Origin: Methylobacterium sp. C25 | GTDB lineage: Bacteria; Pseudomonadota; Alphaproteobacteria; Rhizobiales; Beijerinckiaceae | Length of the DNA stretch: 64,000 nucleotides | Direction of reading: 5' to 3' | NCBI RefSeq assembly: GCF_021352225.1 | Contig: NZ_JAAUVI010000001.1 | Location: 964,191 to 1,028,190, forward strand | In this document: positions 52,298-61,074 of the stretch, piece by piece | Numbering within the stretch: position 1 is the first letter of the stretch | Layout of the letters: the number at the start of each line of letters is the position of its first letter | Translations under genes and position numbers: made by a program | The notes under the pieces: model-generated | The model's input: only the letters and a program-made list of their open reading frames with translations | Database searches by the model: none | Told to the model about the DNA's origin: nothing

Positions 52298-55200
52298 TCA
52301 GGCTCCGCGGACCGGCACGCGCGCATGGGTCGCGGGGCCGCGCCCGGCAATGCCGCCGATCTGAGCGACGGCCGCCTCGATGATTGTCTGGACGCCGCCG
52401 AAATCGTCGGCTTCGTCAGCGGCCGAATAGAGCGTGGTCGACGTTCCGGCGCTGAGCGAGCGGGCAAGGCTGCCGTCATCCCGAAAGATGTCGAGCGCGT
52501 AGGACTCGCTCGCCTCGTCGAGCGGGATCTCGGCCGGCTCCCAGGCATCGGCGTCGCGCCGCGCCCGGCGGATCCAGGTGAAGCGCACGCCATCGGCCTC
52601 GCGCCGTGCCCGCAGGTGAACCGGGCGCAGCGGCAGGAAGGCGGAGAGCCCGGCGCTCGCGGAAAAGCCGATCACGGCCGGATCGCCAGGGTCGCGGTCG
52701 GCGGGGCCGACGCGATAGGCGAAGGTTCGGCCGGCCTCGTCGAGGTAGTCGACCAAGGGCACCACGGCGCCGTCGTCGAGGCGCACGATCAGCGCGCCGG
52801 CTGGCAGCATGCGTGATGCCGCAGCCTCGCTGCCTGCGAGCCCGCGCAGAAGCGTCGTCAGGCGGTAGGTGTCGGCGCCGATCAGCTCGGCGCCGGCAGC
52901 GGAAACGATCTCGATCGTGCCATCGGGGCCGAGCAGGGCGAAGGTGTTCGCGCCGGCGAGCGCCGCGCCCTCGTCCACCGAGGCGAAGCCCTCGGCATGG
53001 CGCAGGGTGACGTCGAGGCGCGCGGCCCTGTCGAAGCGCCAGAGCGGACCGGGCGGCAAGGGCGAGAGCGTGCGCCCGAGGCAGGCCGGATGCTCGACGA
53101 GACGCCGCACGGCGAGTGGTGCGCCCGCGCCCGATGCGCGACACACGGCCATCAGACCGGGCCACGGATCGGCGGCGACGGCGAGGTATTGCAACGGCAC
53201 CGGGTCGCCGCGGGTGACGGGCAGGTCGAGGGCGAGCGCAAAGGGCGGACCGGGCAGGGATGGCGGTCCCGCGCGCGAGCGGGTCTCACTCGTCGCAGCG
53301 CTCCCGCCATCCGCCGTCACCGCTGGCGCACCCGCCGTCTCGACCGCTCGCCCCACGGGGCTGTCGCTGATGCGCGTGATGCGGTGAAGCCTGCCATCGG
53401 GCAGGATCAGTCGGTCGCCCGGCTCCAGATCCAGGCGGCGCGGACTCACCGAAAAGCTGGCGGTCTCGCGGGCGGCCAGTACCGCATCGAGGGCATTCTC
53501 CGCGAGGCCCTGCGCGGCGCCGCGCCGGGAGACGATGGCCGCTTCGATCCGGGTGTCGCCCCGCCGCGTGCCGCACGGCCGAAGCGCGGCCGCGGTGGCA
53601 CGGCGGTATTCGTCGCTCTCGCCATCGCTGAAGCCAACCTCCAGGCTGCGGGGCAGGGCGCCGTCCTCGGCGCGGGTGCTGCTCAACGGAGCGCTTCCAT
53701 CGCTGGGCTCGACGAGATCGGCGGCCGAGAGGACGACGGGATGGGCCGCCTGCGCCCCGCGGATCAACAGCCGCCCCGCAGCGACCGAGACGTCGAGGCC
53801 GAAGAGCTGACAGAGGCTTTCGAGCACGCCGCGTGCCGAGAGCGGCCGGTCGATCACGAAGCCGTCGACGAAACCGTCCGCCGCGATGGCCGTCGGCGCA
53901 GCAATCCCGAACTCGGACAGGATGGTCCCGATCAGCCGGTCGAGCTCCTGGCCCTCGCTCCGTCCTGTGATCCAGTGACCGAGCGCCCAGTTGTCGGCAT
54001 CGGACCAGACCGTGTCGAAGGTCGGAAAGGCGGGGAAGGGCCGCGCATCCCAGCACCAGACGAAGACGCCGTCCGGATCGACCATGCGCAGGCCGGTCTT
54101 GGAAAGTACCGGATTGTGAGCCGGCTCGAAACCGTCGGCCGTCGGGTCGAACCGCGACAGGATCGCCTCAAGGCCGCGCGCCTGGATCAGCTCGTCGCGG
54201 GTGCCGCGTGAGCAGGGTGGCAGCGAGTTCTCCGAGGATTTCGGGTCGGGGAAGGCATTGGGGCCGTTGGTGCTGCGGTCGACGGATGCCACACCGATCT
54301 CGGTGAGCCAGATCGGCTTTGAGCCCGGCACCCAGGCGGTGGCCCGCGTCTCGACCCCGCCGTCGCGCTCGATGTGAGGGTTCGACCACCAGGCGACGAG
54401 GTCCTTCGCTCGGTAGATCCAGGGTTTTTGGTAGGTGCCCTCGGTGATCGGCGTGCGGGTCTGCGCGGCGCGGTCGGCCTCGCTCGCATAGTACCAGTCG
54501 AAGGCCTCGCCTGCGCCGAGGCGGCTCGTCAGGTAGGCGCGGTCGTAGATTGAGGGGCAGAGCGCCGCGTCGGCGTGCCCGTCGCCGTCGCGCCAGTCGG
54601 AGAGGGGCGGGTAGTAGTCGATGCCAACCGCGTCGATGGCCGGATCGGCGAAGAGCGCGTCGAGCGGAAACCGGATCGTCGCGCCGCCGTCGCGGACATG
54701 GGCGCCGTACTCGGTCCAGTCGGCCGCGTAGACCAGCTTAACTGACGCCCCGAGGACGGCACGGGCATCCCCGGCGAGAACACGAAGCGCCTCGACCGCC
54801 GGATAACCGCCATCGGCATCGCGCACACGGGTGAGGCCCGGCAACTCGCTGCCGATGATGAGCCCGGCGAGGCCGCTGTCGCGCAGCAGGGTGGCGTAGT
54901 GCAGCACCAGCCGGCGATGGCCCTCGAAGAAGGCCGCAACCTGGCTTGCGGCCTCAGCCGTGCCGTCCGGCGAGCCGGGCAGGCCGGGGGCAGGGTCGCA
55001 GGTGATGCGGCCACGCCAGGGATAGGCCGGCTGGCTCTCGCCGGGGCGATAGGGATTGGGCAGGCCGCTCTCGGCCGGCACGTCCATCATCACGAACGGA
55101 TAGAGCACGACGCCGAGGCCACGCCGGTTCAGCTCGGCCACGAGCCGCACCAGTCCGGCATCGGACGGCGTGCCGCCATAGACCGGGTTACCATCGACGA

Positions 55201-56164
55201 GCGAGACTCTGTCGGCCGTGAGCCGGGTCAGGCCGGCGACGCTCCAGCTGTCGCCCGTCGTCGTCTTGGTCAGGCTGTCGACCCGCGGGGCGATGGTGCA
55301 GTGTCCGGCACGCAGGTCGCTGCCGAACCAGCTCACCACCACCGACACCCGTTTCAGGTTCGGGCACAGCGCCTGGAGGGCATCGAGGGAGGCCAGCACG
55401 TCGCTGGCGCCCTGGAGCTGGAAGCGGTTGGCCGGCCGTGTCGCGCCGAGATCGGCGTCGATGCTGACCGGGGTCGGATCGAGCCCGAACTCCGTCGAGC
55501 CCGGGATCAGGCAGACCGCCCTGATGTGCCCCGCGATGCCGTCGACCGGCCGGATCACCTCGAAGGCGAGCTGCGGGACGCGGTTGCCGAAATCGGCGAG
55601 CGCCAGCCGCTCGAACACGACGTAGGCGAGCCCGCGATAGGCCGGCGCGTTTTCCGCCCCCTCCTTGGCAACGATGAGCGGGTCCGGCTCCTGGTCGGCG
55701 CGGCCGGTATGCACGCGCATGGTCAGCGTGGTGAGATCGATCTCGCTGCCATCGGCCCAGACACGGCGGATGAAGGCGATCTCGCCGGCGCAGATCCCGA
55801 CGGCGATGTTGGCGAAGTAGGCGTAGCTCGTCGTGACGGTCTTCTGGCCGCTGCCCTTCGTGCCGGATGAGGAGCGCTGGACGGTGGTGTTCGCCACCTC
55901 GAGCGGCCGCGTCGCCCAGATCAGCGTGCCGCCGAGTCGCGCGCGGCCATAGACGCGCGGGATCGGCTCGCCCTCGGTCGAGGTCAGCCCGGCGACGTCG
56001 TTGAGGCGTGGGCCTTCGACGTATCGTGTGCCGCCGCCAAGCAGCGCGCCGTCGATGAGCGATCCCCCGGCCGCGCCGAGGACCTTGCCCACGGCCGAGC
56101 CGATCGGCCCACCGAGGGCCGTGCCGACCACGCCGCCGACCGTGCCGAGGATCAGGGTCGCCAT
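52298..56164 (-). CDS. GTA gp15-like host-specificity protein
   Basis: A 1288-residue tail-tip protein, close to the length of RcGTA gp15. The N-terminus has the characteristic Gly-rich ILGTVGGVVGTALGGPIG segment, a TIM-barrel-like domain follows (VMMDVPAESGLPNPYRPGES; ASVDRSTNGPNAFPDPKSSE), and a phage-tail baseplate-type domain ends the protein. AGGAGA before ATG 56164 supports this start over 56269. It is the distal tail component that contacts the host surface in GTAs. Confidence 0.92.
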   Translation of the reverse strand: MATLILGTVGGVVGTALGGPIGSAVGKVLGAAGGSLIDGALLGGGTRYVEGPRLNDVAGLTSTEGEPIPRVYGRARLGGTLIWATRPLEVANTTVQRSSSGTKGSGQKTVTTSYAYFANIAVGICAGEIAFIRRVWADGSEIDLTTLTMRVHTGRADQEPDPLIVAKEGAENAPAYRGLAYVVFERLALADFGNRVPQLAFEVIRPVDGIAGHIRAVCLIPGSTEFGLDPTPVSIDADLGATRPANRFQLQGASDVLASLDALQALCPNLKRVSVVVSWFGSDLRAGHCTIAPRVDSLTKTTTGDSWSVAGLTRLTADRVSLVDGNPVYGGTPSDAGLVRLVAELNRRGLGVVLYPFVMMDVPAESGLPNPYRPGESQPAYPWRGRITCDPAPGLPGSPDGTAEAASQVAAFFEGHRRLVLHYATLLRDSGLAGLIIGSELPGLTRVRDADGGYPAVEALRVLAGDARAVLGASVKLVYAADWTEYGAHVRDGGATIRFPLDALFADPAIDAVGIDYYPPLSDWRDGDGHADAALCPSIYDRAYLTSRLGAGEAFDWYYASEADRAAQTRTPITEGTYQKPWIYRAKDLVAWWSNPHIERDGGVETRATAWVPGSKPIWLTEIGVASVDRSTNGPNAFPDPKSSENSLPPCSRGTRDELIQARGLEAILSRFDPTADGFEPAHNPVLSKTGLRMVDPDGVFVWCWDARPFPAFPTFDTVWSDADNWALGHWITGRSEGQELDRLIGTILSEFGIAAPTAIAADGFVDGFVIDRPLSARGVLESLCQLFGLDVSVAAGRLLIRGAQAAHPVVLSAADLVEPSDGSAPLSSTRAEDGALPRSLEVGFSDGESDEYRRATAAALRPCGTRRGDTRIEAAIVSRRGAAQGLAENALDAVLAARETASFSVSPRRLDLEPGDRLILPDGRLHRITRISDSPVGRAVETAGAPAVTADGGSAATSETRSRAGPPSLPGPPFALALDLPVTRGDPVPLQYLAVAADPWPGLMAVCRASGAGAPLAVRRLVEHPACLGRTLSPLPPGPLWRFDRAARLDVTLRHAEGFASVDEGAALAGANTFALLGPDGTIEIVSAAGAELIGADTYRLTTLLRGLAGSEAAASRMLPAGALIVRLDDGAVVPLVDYLDEAGRTFAYRVGPADRDPGDPAVIGFSASAGLSAFLPLRPVHLRARREADGVRFTWIRRARRDADAWEPAEIPLDEASESYALDIFRDDGSLARSLSAGTSTTLYSAADEADDFGGVQTIIEAAVAQIGGIAGRGPATHARVPVRGA

Positions 56165-56175
56165 GGCGAAGTCTC

Positions 56176-56667
56176 CTAAGCGATCGCGCCGTCTTCGAGC
56201 GAACCGGCGGCCAGGTCGCTCGACGGCGCTCTGGGGAAGCGGAACACATGCGCGAGGTGCCGCCGCCACCAGGGCGTCAGCGCCACCTCGGTGACGGCCG
56301 CGCCGTCATGCGCGTGGATCATCGTGCCCTCGCCCGTGGCGACGGCGCAGTGCCGGGCCGGCAGATGCGCGCGAAACGCGAAAAGCAGGACGTCACCGGC
56401 CATGGGCTCGCCGGTCTCCACCGGCACGAGATGCCGCCGCGCCGCCTCCACCAGCGGATCAGCCCCACCGGGCGCCGACTCGGCCCAGCTCGCCGCATAG
56501 GGCGGGGGCGCCTCCGGCTCCGGCCCGAGCACCCCGCGCCAGACTCCGCGCAGCAGGCCGAGGCAATCGCAGCCGACCTGCTGGAGCGAGGCCTGGTGAC
56601 GGTAGGGTGTGCCGATCCAGGCGCGGGCCTCGGCGACGAGGGCGCGGGGAAGGTCGGGTGATGGCAT
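56176..56667 (-). CDS. GTA gp14-like NlpC/P60 cell-wall peptidase
   Basis: A 163-residue cysteine peptidase. Catalytic Cys35 is in QVGCDCLGLLRGVW and the His (about 106) in ARHCAVATGEGTMIHAHD. The opening VAEARAWIGTPYRHQAS is typical of NlpC/P60. In GTAs this tail-tip enzyme degrades peptidoglycan during DNA entry. It precedes gp15 by 11 bases. About 170 bases that include a palindromic repeat separate it from gp13. Confidence 0.92.
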   Translation of the reverse strand: MPSPDLPRALVAEARAWIGTPYRHQASLQQVGCDCLGLLRGVWRGVLGPEPEAPPPYAASWAESAPGGADPLVEAARRHLVPVETGEPMAGDVLLFAFRAHLPARHCAVATGEGTMIHAHDGAAVTEVALTPWWRRHLAHVFRFPRAPSSDLAAGSLEDGAIA

Positions 56668-56695
56668 GGAGTTGTCTCGATCATGCGCGCGAAAA

Positions 56696-56827
56696 GCCCT
56701 CTCCCCTCTGCGGGAGAGGGTGGCCCGCGGAGCGGGTCGGGAGAGGGGAGCGCCAGTTCCGGAGAGACCTGAGCCGGCCCCTCTCCCGCCTGCTCCGCAG
56801 GCACCCTCCCCCGCAGAGGGGAGGGTC
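56696..56827. repeat. Palindromic repeat (REP/MITE-like) between gp13 and gp14
   Basis: The left end (CCCTCTCCCCTCTGCGGGAG continuing AGGGTG, 56697-56722) and right end (CACCCTCCCCCGCAGAGGGG continuing AGGGT, 56802-56826) are imperfect inverted copies. An inner pair around GGGAGAGGGG and CCCCTCTCCC also matches. The whole can fold into one long hairpin. No open frame crosses it. A degraded half-copy occurs at 41446-41494. Confidence 0.75.
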
Positions 56828-56834
56828 TGGAGCC

Positions 56835-57728
56835 TCACCGAAACAGGCTGCCGCCATCGAGCGCGGTGCTCGATCCGGGCGCCGGGCGGATGACGAAGTC
56901 GTTCCCGGGCATGTGCGGGAAGCCCTGGAAGTTCAGGGCGTTGGCGAACTTCTGGCGGCAGGTCGAGAAGCGTTTGTCGCAGCCGGCCGTGAGGCTGAAG
57001 CCATCGCCCGGCACGACGGCGCGGGCCGGTGGCTGCCAGAGGTCGAGGGTGATCGCGTCGCCTGAGGCGGCTTGCGCGCGAACATCCGCATCGAGCCCGG
57101 TATTCGCGCCGGAGGTCCAGCGGAGCCGGCCGCCCGCGAACCAGCCGTCTACGAAGCCCCCATCGAGCGTGACGGTGAAACGGCTCGGACCCGCCATGCC
57201 GAGCAGCGCTCCGCTCGTCCGCCAGCGCGGATCGCCGAGGTCGATGCCGCAGCGGGTTTCGCCGAGTTCGGCATCGCAGGTGGCCCGGTAGAGGCGCCCC
57301 TGCTCCACGTCGAGCGCTTGCATCAGGCCGCGCAGCTCCGCGACGAAGGCCGTGCCGGCGCAGCGGATCTCGCCAATGGTGGCGACGTCGAGCAGCAGCC
57401 GCGCCTCGGGCGCGCTCCAATCGACCAGCCACGTCTCGACGCTGGCGCCGTCATAGAGGCCAGCTGTGATGTCGTCTGGCGCGATGCCCGCCGAGCTGAG
57501 CGCTCCCGCGACGTCCCCGCCCCCGACCGCGAAGCCGAGCTCGGCACTCGCCTCGGCGGCCTCCAAGCCGGTTCGGGCAGCGAAGGTCAGGCCATCGATC
57601 GTGATGTCGCGGTCGTGATCCGTGAAGCCGAGGGCCACACCGTCGCGGCGGGTGAGCGCCCAGCAATGGCACAACGTCGTCGCGCCCTCCGCGAGGCGCC
57701 CGGCGAGGACGGCGGGAATGTCGCGCAT
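56835..57728 (-). CDS. GTA gp13-like protein (DUF2163)
   Basis: A 297-residue protein with the DUF2163/BR0599 pattern: ATTLCHCWALTRRDGVALGF, then TDHDRDITIDGLTFAARTGL in the first 60 residues and GCDKRFSTCRQKFANALNFQ, continuing GFPHMPGND, near the C-terminus. The conserved Cys pairs (AELGETRCGIDL; CDKRFSTC) are those that bind a cluster in RcGTA tail hub proteins. Length matches family. It is in the expected position between gp12 and gp14. Confidence 0.92.
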   Translation of the reverse strand: MRDIPAVLAGRLAEGATTLCHCWALTRRDGVALGFTDHDRDITIDGLTFAARTGLEAAEASAELGFAVGGGDVAGALSSAGIAPDDITAGLYDGASVETWLVDWSAPEARLLLDVATIGEIRCAGTAFVAELRGLMQALDVEQGRLYRATCDAELGETRCGIDLGDPRWRTSGALLGMAGPSRFTVTLDGGFVDGWFAGGRLRWTSGANTGLDADVRAQAASGDAITLDLWQPPARAVVPGDGFSLTAGCDKRFSTCRQKFANALNFQGFPHMPGNDFVIRPAPGSSTALDGGSLFR

Positions 57729-57803
57729 GGCAGCTCCAGGATGCAGGCAGTCCCAATCACCCCCTCATCCTGCGGTGTGGTGGGAGGAGAAGTCTGTACG
57801 GCG

Positions 57804-58445
57804 CTACGGCACGATCTCGACCAACGGCACTTTCGGAATCTCGCCGGCGGTGAAGGCGGCGAGGTCGATGACGAGCTCGTCGGTGTCGAAGCGGACGGGG
57901 ACGTCGAACTCATAGCCGGCGGTGACGACGGCTCCGGGCGCGGGCACGGACGAGGTGGCGAAGGTCACGAGCCCAGTCGTCGCATCGCAGACGAAATCGG
58001 CAAGCGGCACCTCGATGCCGTTCACCGCGATCCGGACGCTGCCGGAGACCGGCTTGGCGATGGCACGGCGATACGGCGCCGGGCCGCTGCCATAGGTCTT
58101 GGCCAGGGCGAAAACGGTCGTGCTGCCGTCACCCATGCTGAGGGGCTGGTCGGTGGGGCCGGGCGCGGCACTCGGCGGCCCGGAGCGGAAATCGACCCGG
58201 TCGCGATAGCGGAAGCCATAGAGCCGCCCGCGCCTTTCCTCGAAGAAGCCGAGCACGGCGTGCAGTGCGTCCAGGGTGCGGATGCCGAGCCCGGCATCGT
58301 AGCGTCGGCGAGAATCAGCCCAGCGGCTGTTGCGGTGCTCGCGGCCCGAGGCCAGCGTCACGATCTCGGTGAGCCGGCTCGGCCCGCCGCTGCCGCGCAG
58401 GGCGACGTCGAGGGGGAAGCGCACCTCGTGGAAGTCGCTGGGCAT
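57804..58445 (-). CDS. GTA gp12-like protein (DUF2460, distal tail)
   Basis: A 213-residue protein. MPSDFHEVRFPLDVALRGSG opens the DUF2460 domain; SRRRYDAGLGIRTLDALHAV, FFEERRGRLYGFRYRDRVDF and VTAGYEFDVPVRFDTDEL are family hallmarks. In RcGTA it forms the distal tail ring. About 75 bases separate it from gp13. Confidence 0.93.
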   Translation of the reverse strand: MPSDFHEVRFPLDVALRGSGGPSRLTEIVTLASGREHRNSRWADSRRRYDAGLGIRTLDALHAVLGFFEERRGRLYGFRYRDRVDFRSGPPSAAPGPTDQPLSMGDGSTTVFALAKTYGSGPAPYRRAIAKPVSGSVRIAVNGIEVPLADFVCDATTGLVTFATSSVPAPGAVVTAGYEFDVPVRFDTDELVIDLAAFTAGEIPKVPLVEIVP

Positions 58446-58487
58446 GGATGTTTCCTCGTGCAGGCAACGAAACGCGAGTTTGGAGGC

Positions 58488-59063
58488 TCACAGCGCCCGC
58501 CGGCCCCGCGCCACGGCCCGCGCCAGGCTCGCGGCAACCTGCGCCTCGGACCTGCGAAAACTTTCGGCGTCGGGCGTGGCGATGCTGACGTTCACCGAGA
58601 CCGGGCGATCGCCGGCGGAGGCCACGCCGAGGCGGCCATCGCTGCCGCGCTGGAGCGGGAGGATGGCCTCGGGGCCGGCCTCGCCCATCAGGCCGGTGCC
58701 GCCCTGCATCGGGAAATAGGTCGGCGCGGCGACGATGCCGCCGCTGGCGAACGGCCTCACCCGGCCGGCGGCGATCACCCCGCCCTGCGCGAAGGCGCTG
58801 GTTGTCGCGTCCCCGGCGCTGCCGAGGAGACCTTTCACCAGGCTCGCCAGCCCCTTGCTGACTGGCGTCAGCGCCGCCTTCAGGGCGATGCTCGACAGCT
58901 TGGTGGCGAGCGTGCCGAGCACGCCGTCGAGCTGGCGCCCGGCATTGAGGTTGATGGTGAGCGCGCTCGACAGGCTCTGCCCGAATTTCTTGGAGAGCTG
59001 GTCGAGGTTTTCGAGCTGCTTCGCGCGGTCCGCATTGGCGCGGTCGCTATCGGTATCGGCCAT
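58488..59063 (-). CDS. GTA gp11-like short tail tape-measure protein
   Basis: A 191-residue lambda-family tape measure. The N-terminal third is helical (ADRAKQLENLDQLSKKFGQS). FAQGGVIAAGRVRPFASGGI, LMGEAGPEAILPLQRGSDGR and the closing DAESFRRSEAQVAASLARAV form the conserved C-terminal module. It is very short compared with phage tape measures, as in RcGTA, implying a short tail. The ATG at 59063 lies 7 bases after the chaperone stop. Confidence 0.88.
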   Translation of the reverse strand: MADTDSDRANADRAKQLENLDQLSKKFGQSLSSALTINLNAGRQLDGVLGTLATKLSSIALKAALTPVSKGLASLVKGLLGSAGDATTSAFAQGGVIAAGRVRPFASGGIVAAPTYFPMQGGTGLMGEAGPEAILPLQRGSDGRLGVASAGDRPVSVNVSIATPDAESFRRSEAQVAASLARAVARGRRAL

Positions 59064-59070
59064 GGGCGTC

Positions 59071-59268
59071 TCACGGATCGGGGAAGGCGGCGAGCAGGCG
59101 ATCGAGATCAGATCGGCCGGCGGCGGGGGCGGCTTGCAGGCCAGCGGCTGCGGCGAGCTCGCGCGGCGTCGCGGCCCAGAAGGTTCTTGGGGTCCAGCGC
59201 AGGGCATGCAGGCCGAGCGCCATCGCGTCGTCCCACGGAAAGGCGAAGGCCGCGGCCTCCGAGGTCAG
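59071..59268 (-). CDS. GTA gp10.1-like tail assembly chaperone without a normal start
   Basis: A 65-codon frame with the Phage_TAC_6 pattern FAFPWDDAMALGLHALRW, then TFWAATPRELAAAAG. No ATG, GTG or TTG lies upstream of the conserved FPW. The first possible initiator is the CTG at 59268, overlapping the stop of the previous chaperone gene, while ATG 59223 would cut off FPW. The frame is open in the -1 register of the upstream gene, so it may be expressed by ribosomal frameshifting as in other phage tail chaperones. Confidence 0.7.
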   Translation of the reverse strand: MTSEAAAFAFPWDDAMALGLHALRWTPRTFWAATPRELAAAAGLQAAPAAGRSDLDRLLAAFPDP

Positions 59269-59612
59269 GCCCTCCGTGGCACGCGAGGGTCCGGCGGCGA
59301 CCCCGTGTCTCCGAAAGCGGCGATCAAAACCTCGCCGACCGCCGCCGCGACGGCGGAAAAGTCGCCCGCCAGCGGCAACCGCGCCACCGCGGCGGCGTCG
59401 AAATCGTGCCCGCCGCCGCGCAGGGCCGCGCCCAGCAGGAGGATCACGTCGCGGGCCGAGAGCCGGCCCTGCGAAAACCGCTCGGCGAGGCCGACGACGT
59501 CGCCGGCCTGGAAGGCCTCTTCGAGTTCGGCGAGCGCACCGAGGGTGAGGCAGAGCGTGTAGCGCTCGCCGGCAAGGCTGAGCGGCACCTCGCCGCGTTT
59601 GCGGTTGGGCAT
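59265..59612 (-). CDS. GTA gp10-like tail assembly chaperone
   Basis: A 115-residue protein with the Phage_TAC_11 pattern: RGEVPLSLAGERYTLCLTLG, then ALAELEEAFQAGDVVGLAER and GRLSARDVILLLGAALRGGG. ATG 59612 (MPNRKRGEV) fits the domain start better than 59639. It probably coats the tape measure during tail assembly. Its stop overlaps the next chaperone frame (see 59071-59268). Confidence 0.87.
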   Translation of the reverse strand: MPNRKRGEVPLSLAGERYTLCLTLGALAELEEAFQAGDVVGLAERFSQGRLSARDVILLLGAALRGGGHDFDAAAVARLPLAGDFSAVAAAVGEVLIAAFGDTGSPPDPRVPRRA

Positions 59613-59658
59613 GGCGGGCTCCGAGGTGAATGGTTTCAAGAGTTCCCACCCACCCCCC

Positions 59659-59768
59659 TCATCCTGAGGTGCGGACGCGAAGCGGGAGCCTCGAAGGAGG
59701 GCTCCAGTTGCCTCGCGATCGCTGGAGTGCTCCTTCGAGGCTGCGCTGCGCTGCGCACCTCAGGATAA
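59659..59768. repeat. Palindromic repeat between major tail protein and chaperone
   Basis: TCATCCTGAGGTGCG at the left end and CGCACCTCAGGATAA at the right are near-perfect inverted copies. Inner pairs AGCCTCGAAGGA/TCCTTCGAGGCT and CTCCAG/CTGGAG also match, so about 110 bases fold into one hairpin. It is distinct in sequence from the 56696 repeat and contains no gene. Confidence 0.75.
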
Positions 59769-59797
59769 GAGTTTGGGTGGGAGTGAGGGTGTGATGT

Positions 59798-60208
59798 CTA
59801 CAGCGCCGTGAACGCGAGCGGCCCGGCGGAATCCAACGCCATGTCGAAGGTGACTTCGCCGGCATGGTCGCCGCGGTATTCGAGGCTGGTGATCTGAAAG
59901 AGCCCCTCGATCGTGCCGAAGGACGGCACCACGATCTGATAGCCGTCGATCACCCCGTCGAAGAAGCTCTGGCGCAACCGGGCATCCGAGGCCTCGTCGC
60001 GAAACACGCCGGAGCCCGCGATCGAGGCCCGGCGCGCGCCGGCCCCGGCGAGGAGCTCGCGCCAGCGCCCGGCGGAATCCGCATTGGTGACGTCGACGGT
60101 CTCCGCATTGAAGGCGATCTGACGGGCACGCAGGCCGGCCACCGCGACGTATCCTCCGGCTCCGTCGCCAGCCCGGATGAGCAGGTCCTTGCCTTTCTGG
60201 GCGGTCAT
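59798..60208 (-). CDS. GTA gp9-like major tail protein
   Basis: A 136-residue tail-tube protein of the TP901-1/RcGTA gp9 type: MTAQKGKDLLIRAGDG, QIAFNAETVDVTNADSAGRW, then RELLAGAGARRASIAGSGVF and EYRGDHAGEVTFDMALDSAG. ATG 60208 is close to the DUF3168 stop (26 bases). It is the most abundant tail component. Confidence 0.93.
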   Translation of the reverse strand: MTAQKGKDLLIRAGDGAGGYVAVAGLRARQIAFNAETVDVTNADSAGRWRELLAGAGARRASIAGSGVFRDEASDARLRQSFFDGVIDGYQIVVPSFGTIEGLFQITSLEYRGDHAGEVTFDMALDSAGPLAFTAL

Positions 60209-60234
60209 GATGGGCTCCGGATTCTCGCGGTGGA

Positions 60235-60642
60235 TCAAACGGCTTCCGTGACCGCCTTCAGCGTCACGGTCGCGCGGATTTCGCCCGTCCGCTCGTCGCG
60301 GCGCGTCGCGGTCGAGGTGACGCGCAGCGAAACGAGGGCGTGACCGACGAGCGTGAGCGCGGCCTCGTCGAGGAGCGCGACGATGCGTTCGGCGGCATCG
60401 AGGGCGCTGCGGGTCGAGCCGCGCTGGCCGAACACGACGAGCGAGAGGTCGAGCTGGTGTCGCCGCGCGCCATCCACGGAATCGTCGCGCGCCTCGGCAT
60501 CGCCGAAGATGGCGTAGACCGGCGCCGAGCCGAAGGGCGGCTCGTCGTGGATGCGAACCGTGCCGCCCATGGCCTCGGCCAGCGCCGCATCGCCGGAGAG
60601 AGTTGCGAGGAGGGCGGCGCGCAAAGGGAGAAGCGGGCTCAT
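60235..60642 (-). CDS. GTA gp8-like tail terminator (DUF3168)
   Basis: A 135-residue DUF3168 protein: SPLLPLRAALLATLSGDAAL, GSAPVYAIFGDAEARDDS, then QLDLSLVVFGQRGSTRSALD. In phages such proteins form the tail terminator ring between tail and connector. It overlaps the head-closure gene by four bases (ATGA). Confidence 0.9.
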   Translation of the reverse strand: MSPLLPLRAALLATLSGDAALAEAMGGTVRIHDEPPFGSAPVYAIFGDAEARDDSVDGARRHQLDLSLVVFGQRGSTRSALDAAERIVALLDEAALTLVGHALVSLRVTSTATRRDERTGEIRATVTLKAVTEAV

Positions 60643-60983
60643 GATGCGGCCTCCCCCTGCGAGACTTCCTCAACCTCGCAGACGAGATCGCGGCGGCGCC
60701 CGTCGGGGTCGCAAGCCGAACGAATGGCGAAGCGGCGCGGGCCGGCGGCGAGCCGCATGTCCGAGATCAGGCCGGGCCGCCAGCGCAGGCCGACGCGGTA
60801 CAGGCTCACGGTGTCCTCCCGGCCGTTGCGTGCGAGCGCATCGCTCTGCGCACGGGCGATCGAGCCCCAGACCACCGGCCCGGCGACCCAGCGGCGCAGG
60901 CTGCCGCCGAAACCATCCGGCGTGTCGAGGGGCGTTTCGAGCACGAAGCGTCGCCGCCGCGCGCCGATGGGCGTGTGGATCAT
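60639..60983 (-). CDS. GTA gp7-like head-tail closure protein
   Basis: A 114-residue phage head-closure (SPP1 gp16-like) protein: FVLETPLDTPDGFGGSLRRW, GSIARAQSDALARNGRED, then YRVGLRWRPGLISDMRLAAG. ATG 60983 (MIHTPIGARR) gives the usual N-terminus. It would join the connector to the tail, implying that the ancestral cluster had a head. Confidence 0.87.
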   Translation of the reverse strand: MIHTPIGARRRRFVLETPLDTPDGFGGSLRRWVAGPVVWGSIARAQSDALARNGREDTVSLYRVGLRWRPGLISDMRLAAGPRRFAIRSACDPDGRRRDLVCEVEEVSQGEAAS

Positions 60984-61074
60984 GGGTATGTTCCGATGGT
61001 GGACAGCCCGTCTCATCCCCCCGCTGGGGAGGTGCTCGCGAAGCAGACGGGGGGTCGGTCGGGTCCCGGAGCGG

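Noticed and set aside
57072..59768. 898-codon plus-strand open frame opposite the GTA tail genes
   Set aside because: Runs antisense through gp10 to gp13, each of which matches its family on the minus strand. It also crosses the palindromic repeat at 59659.
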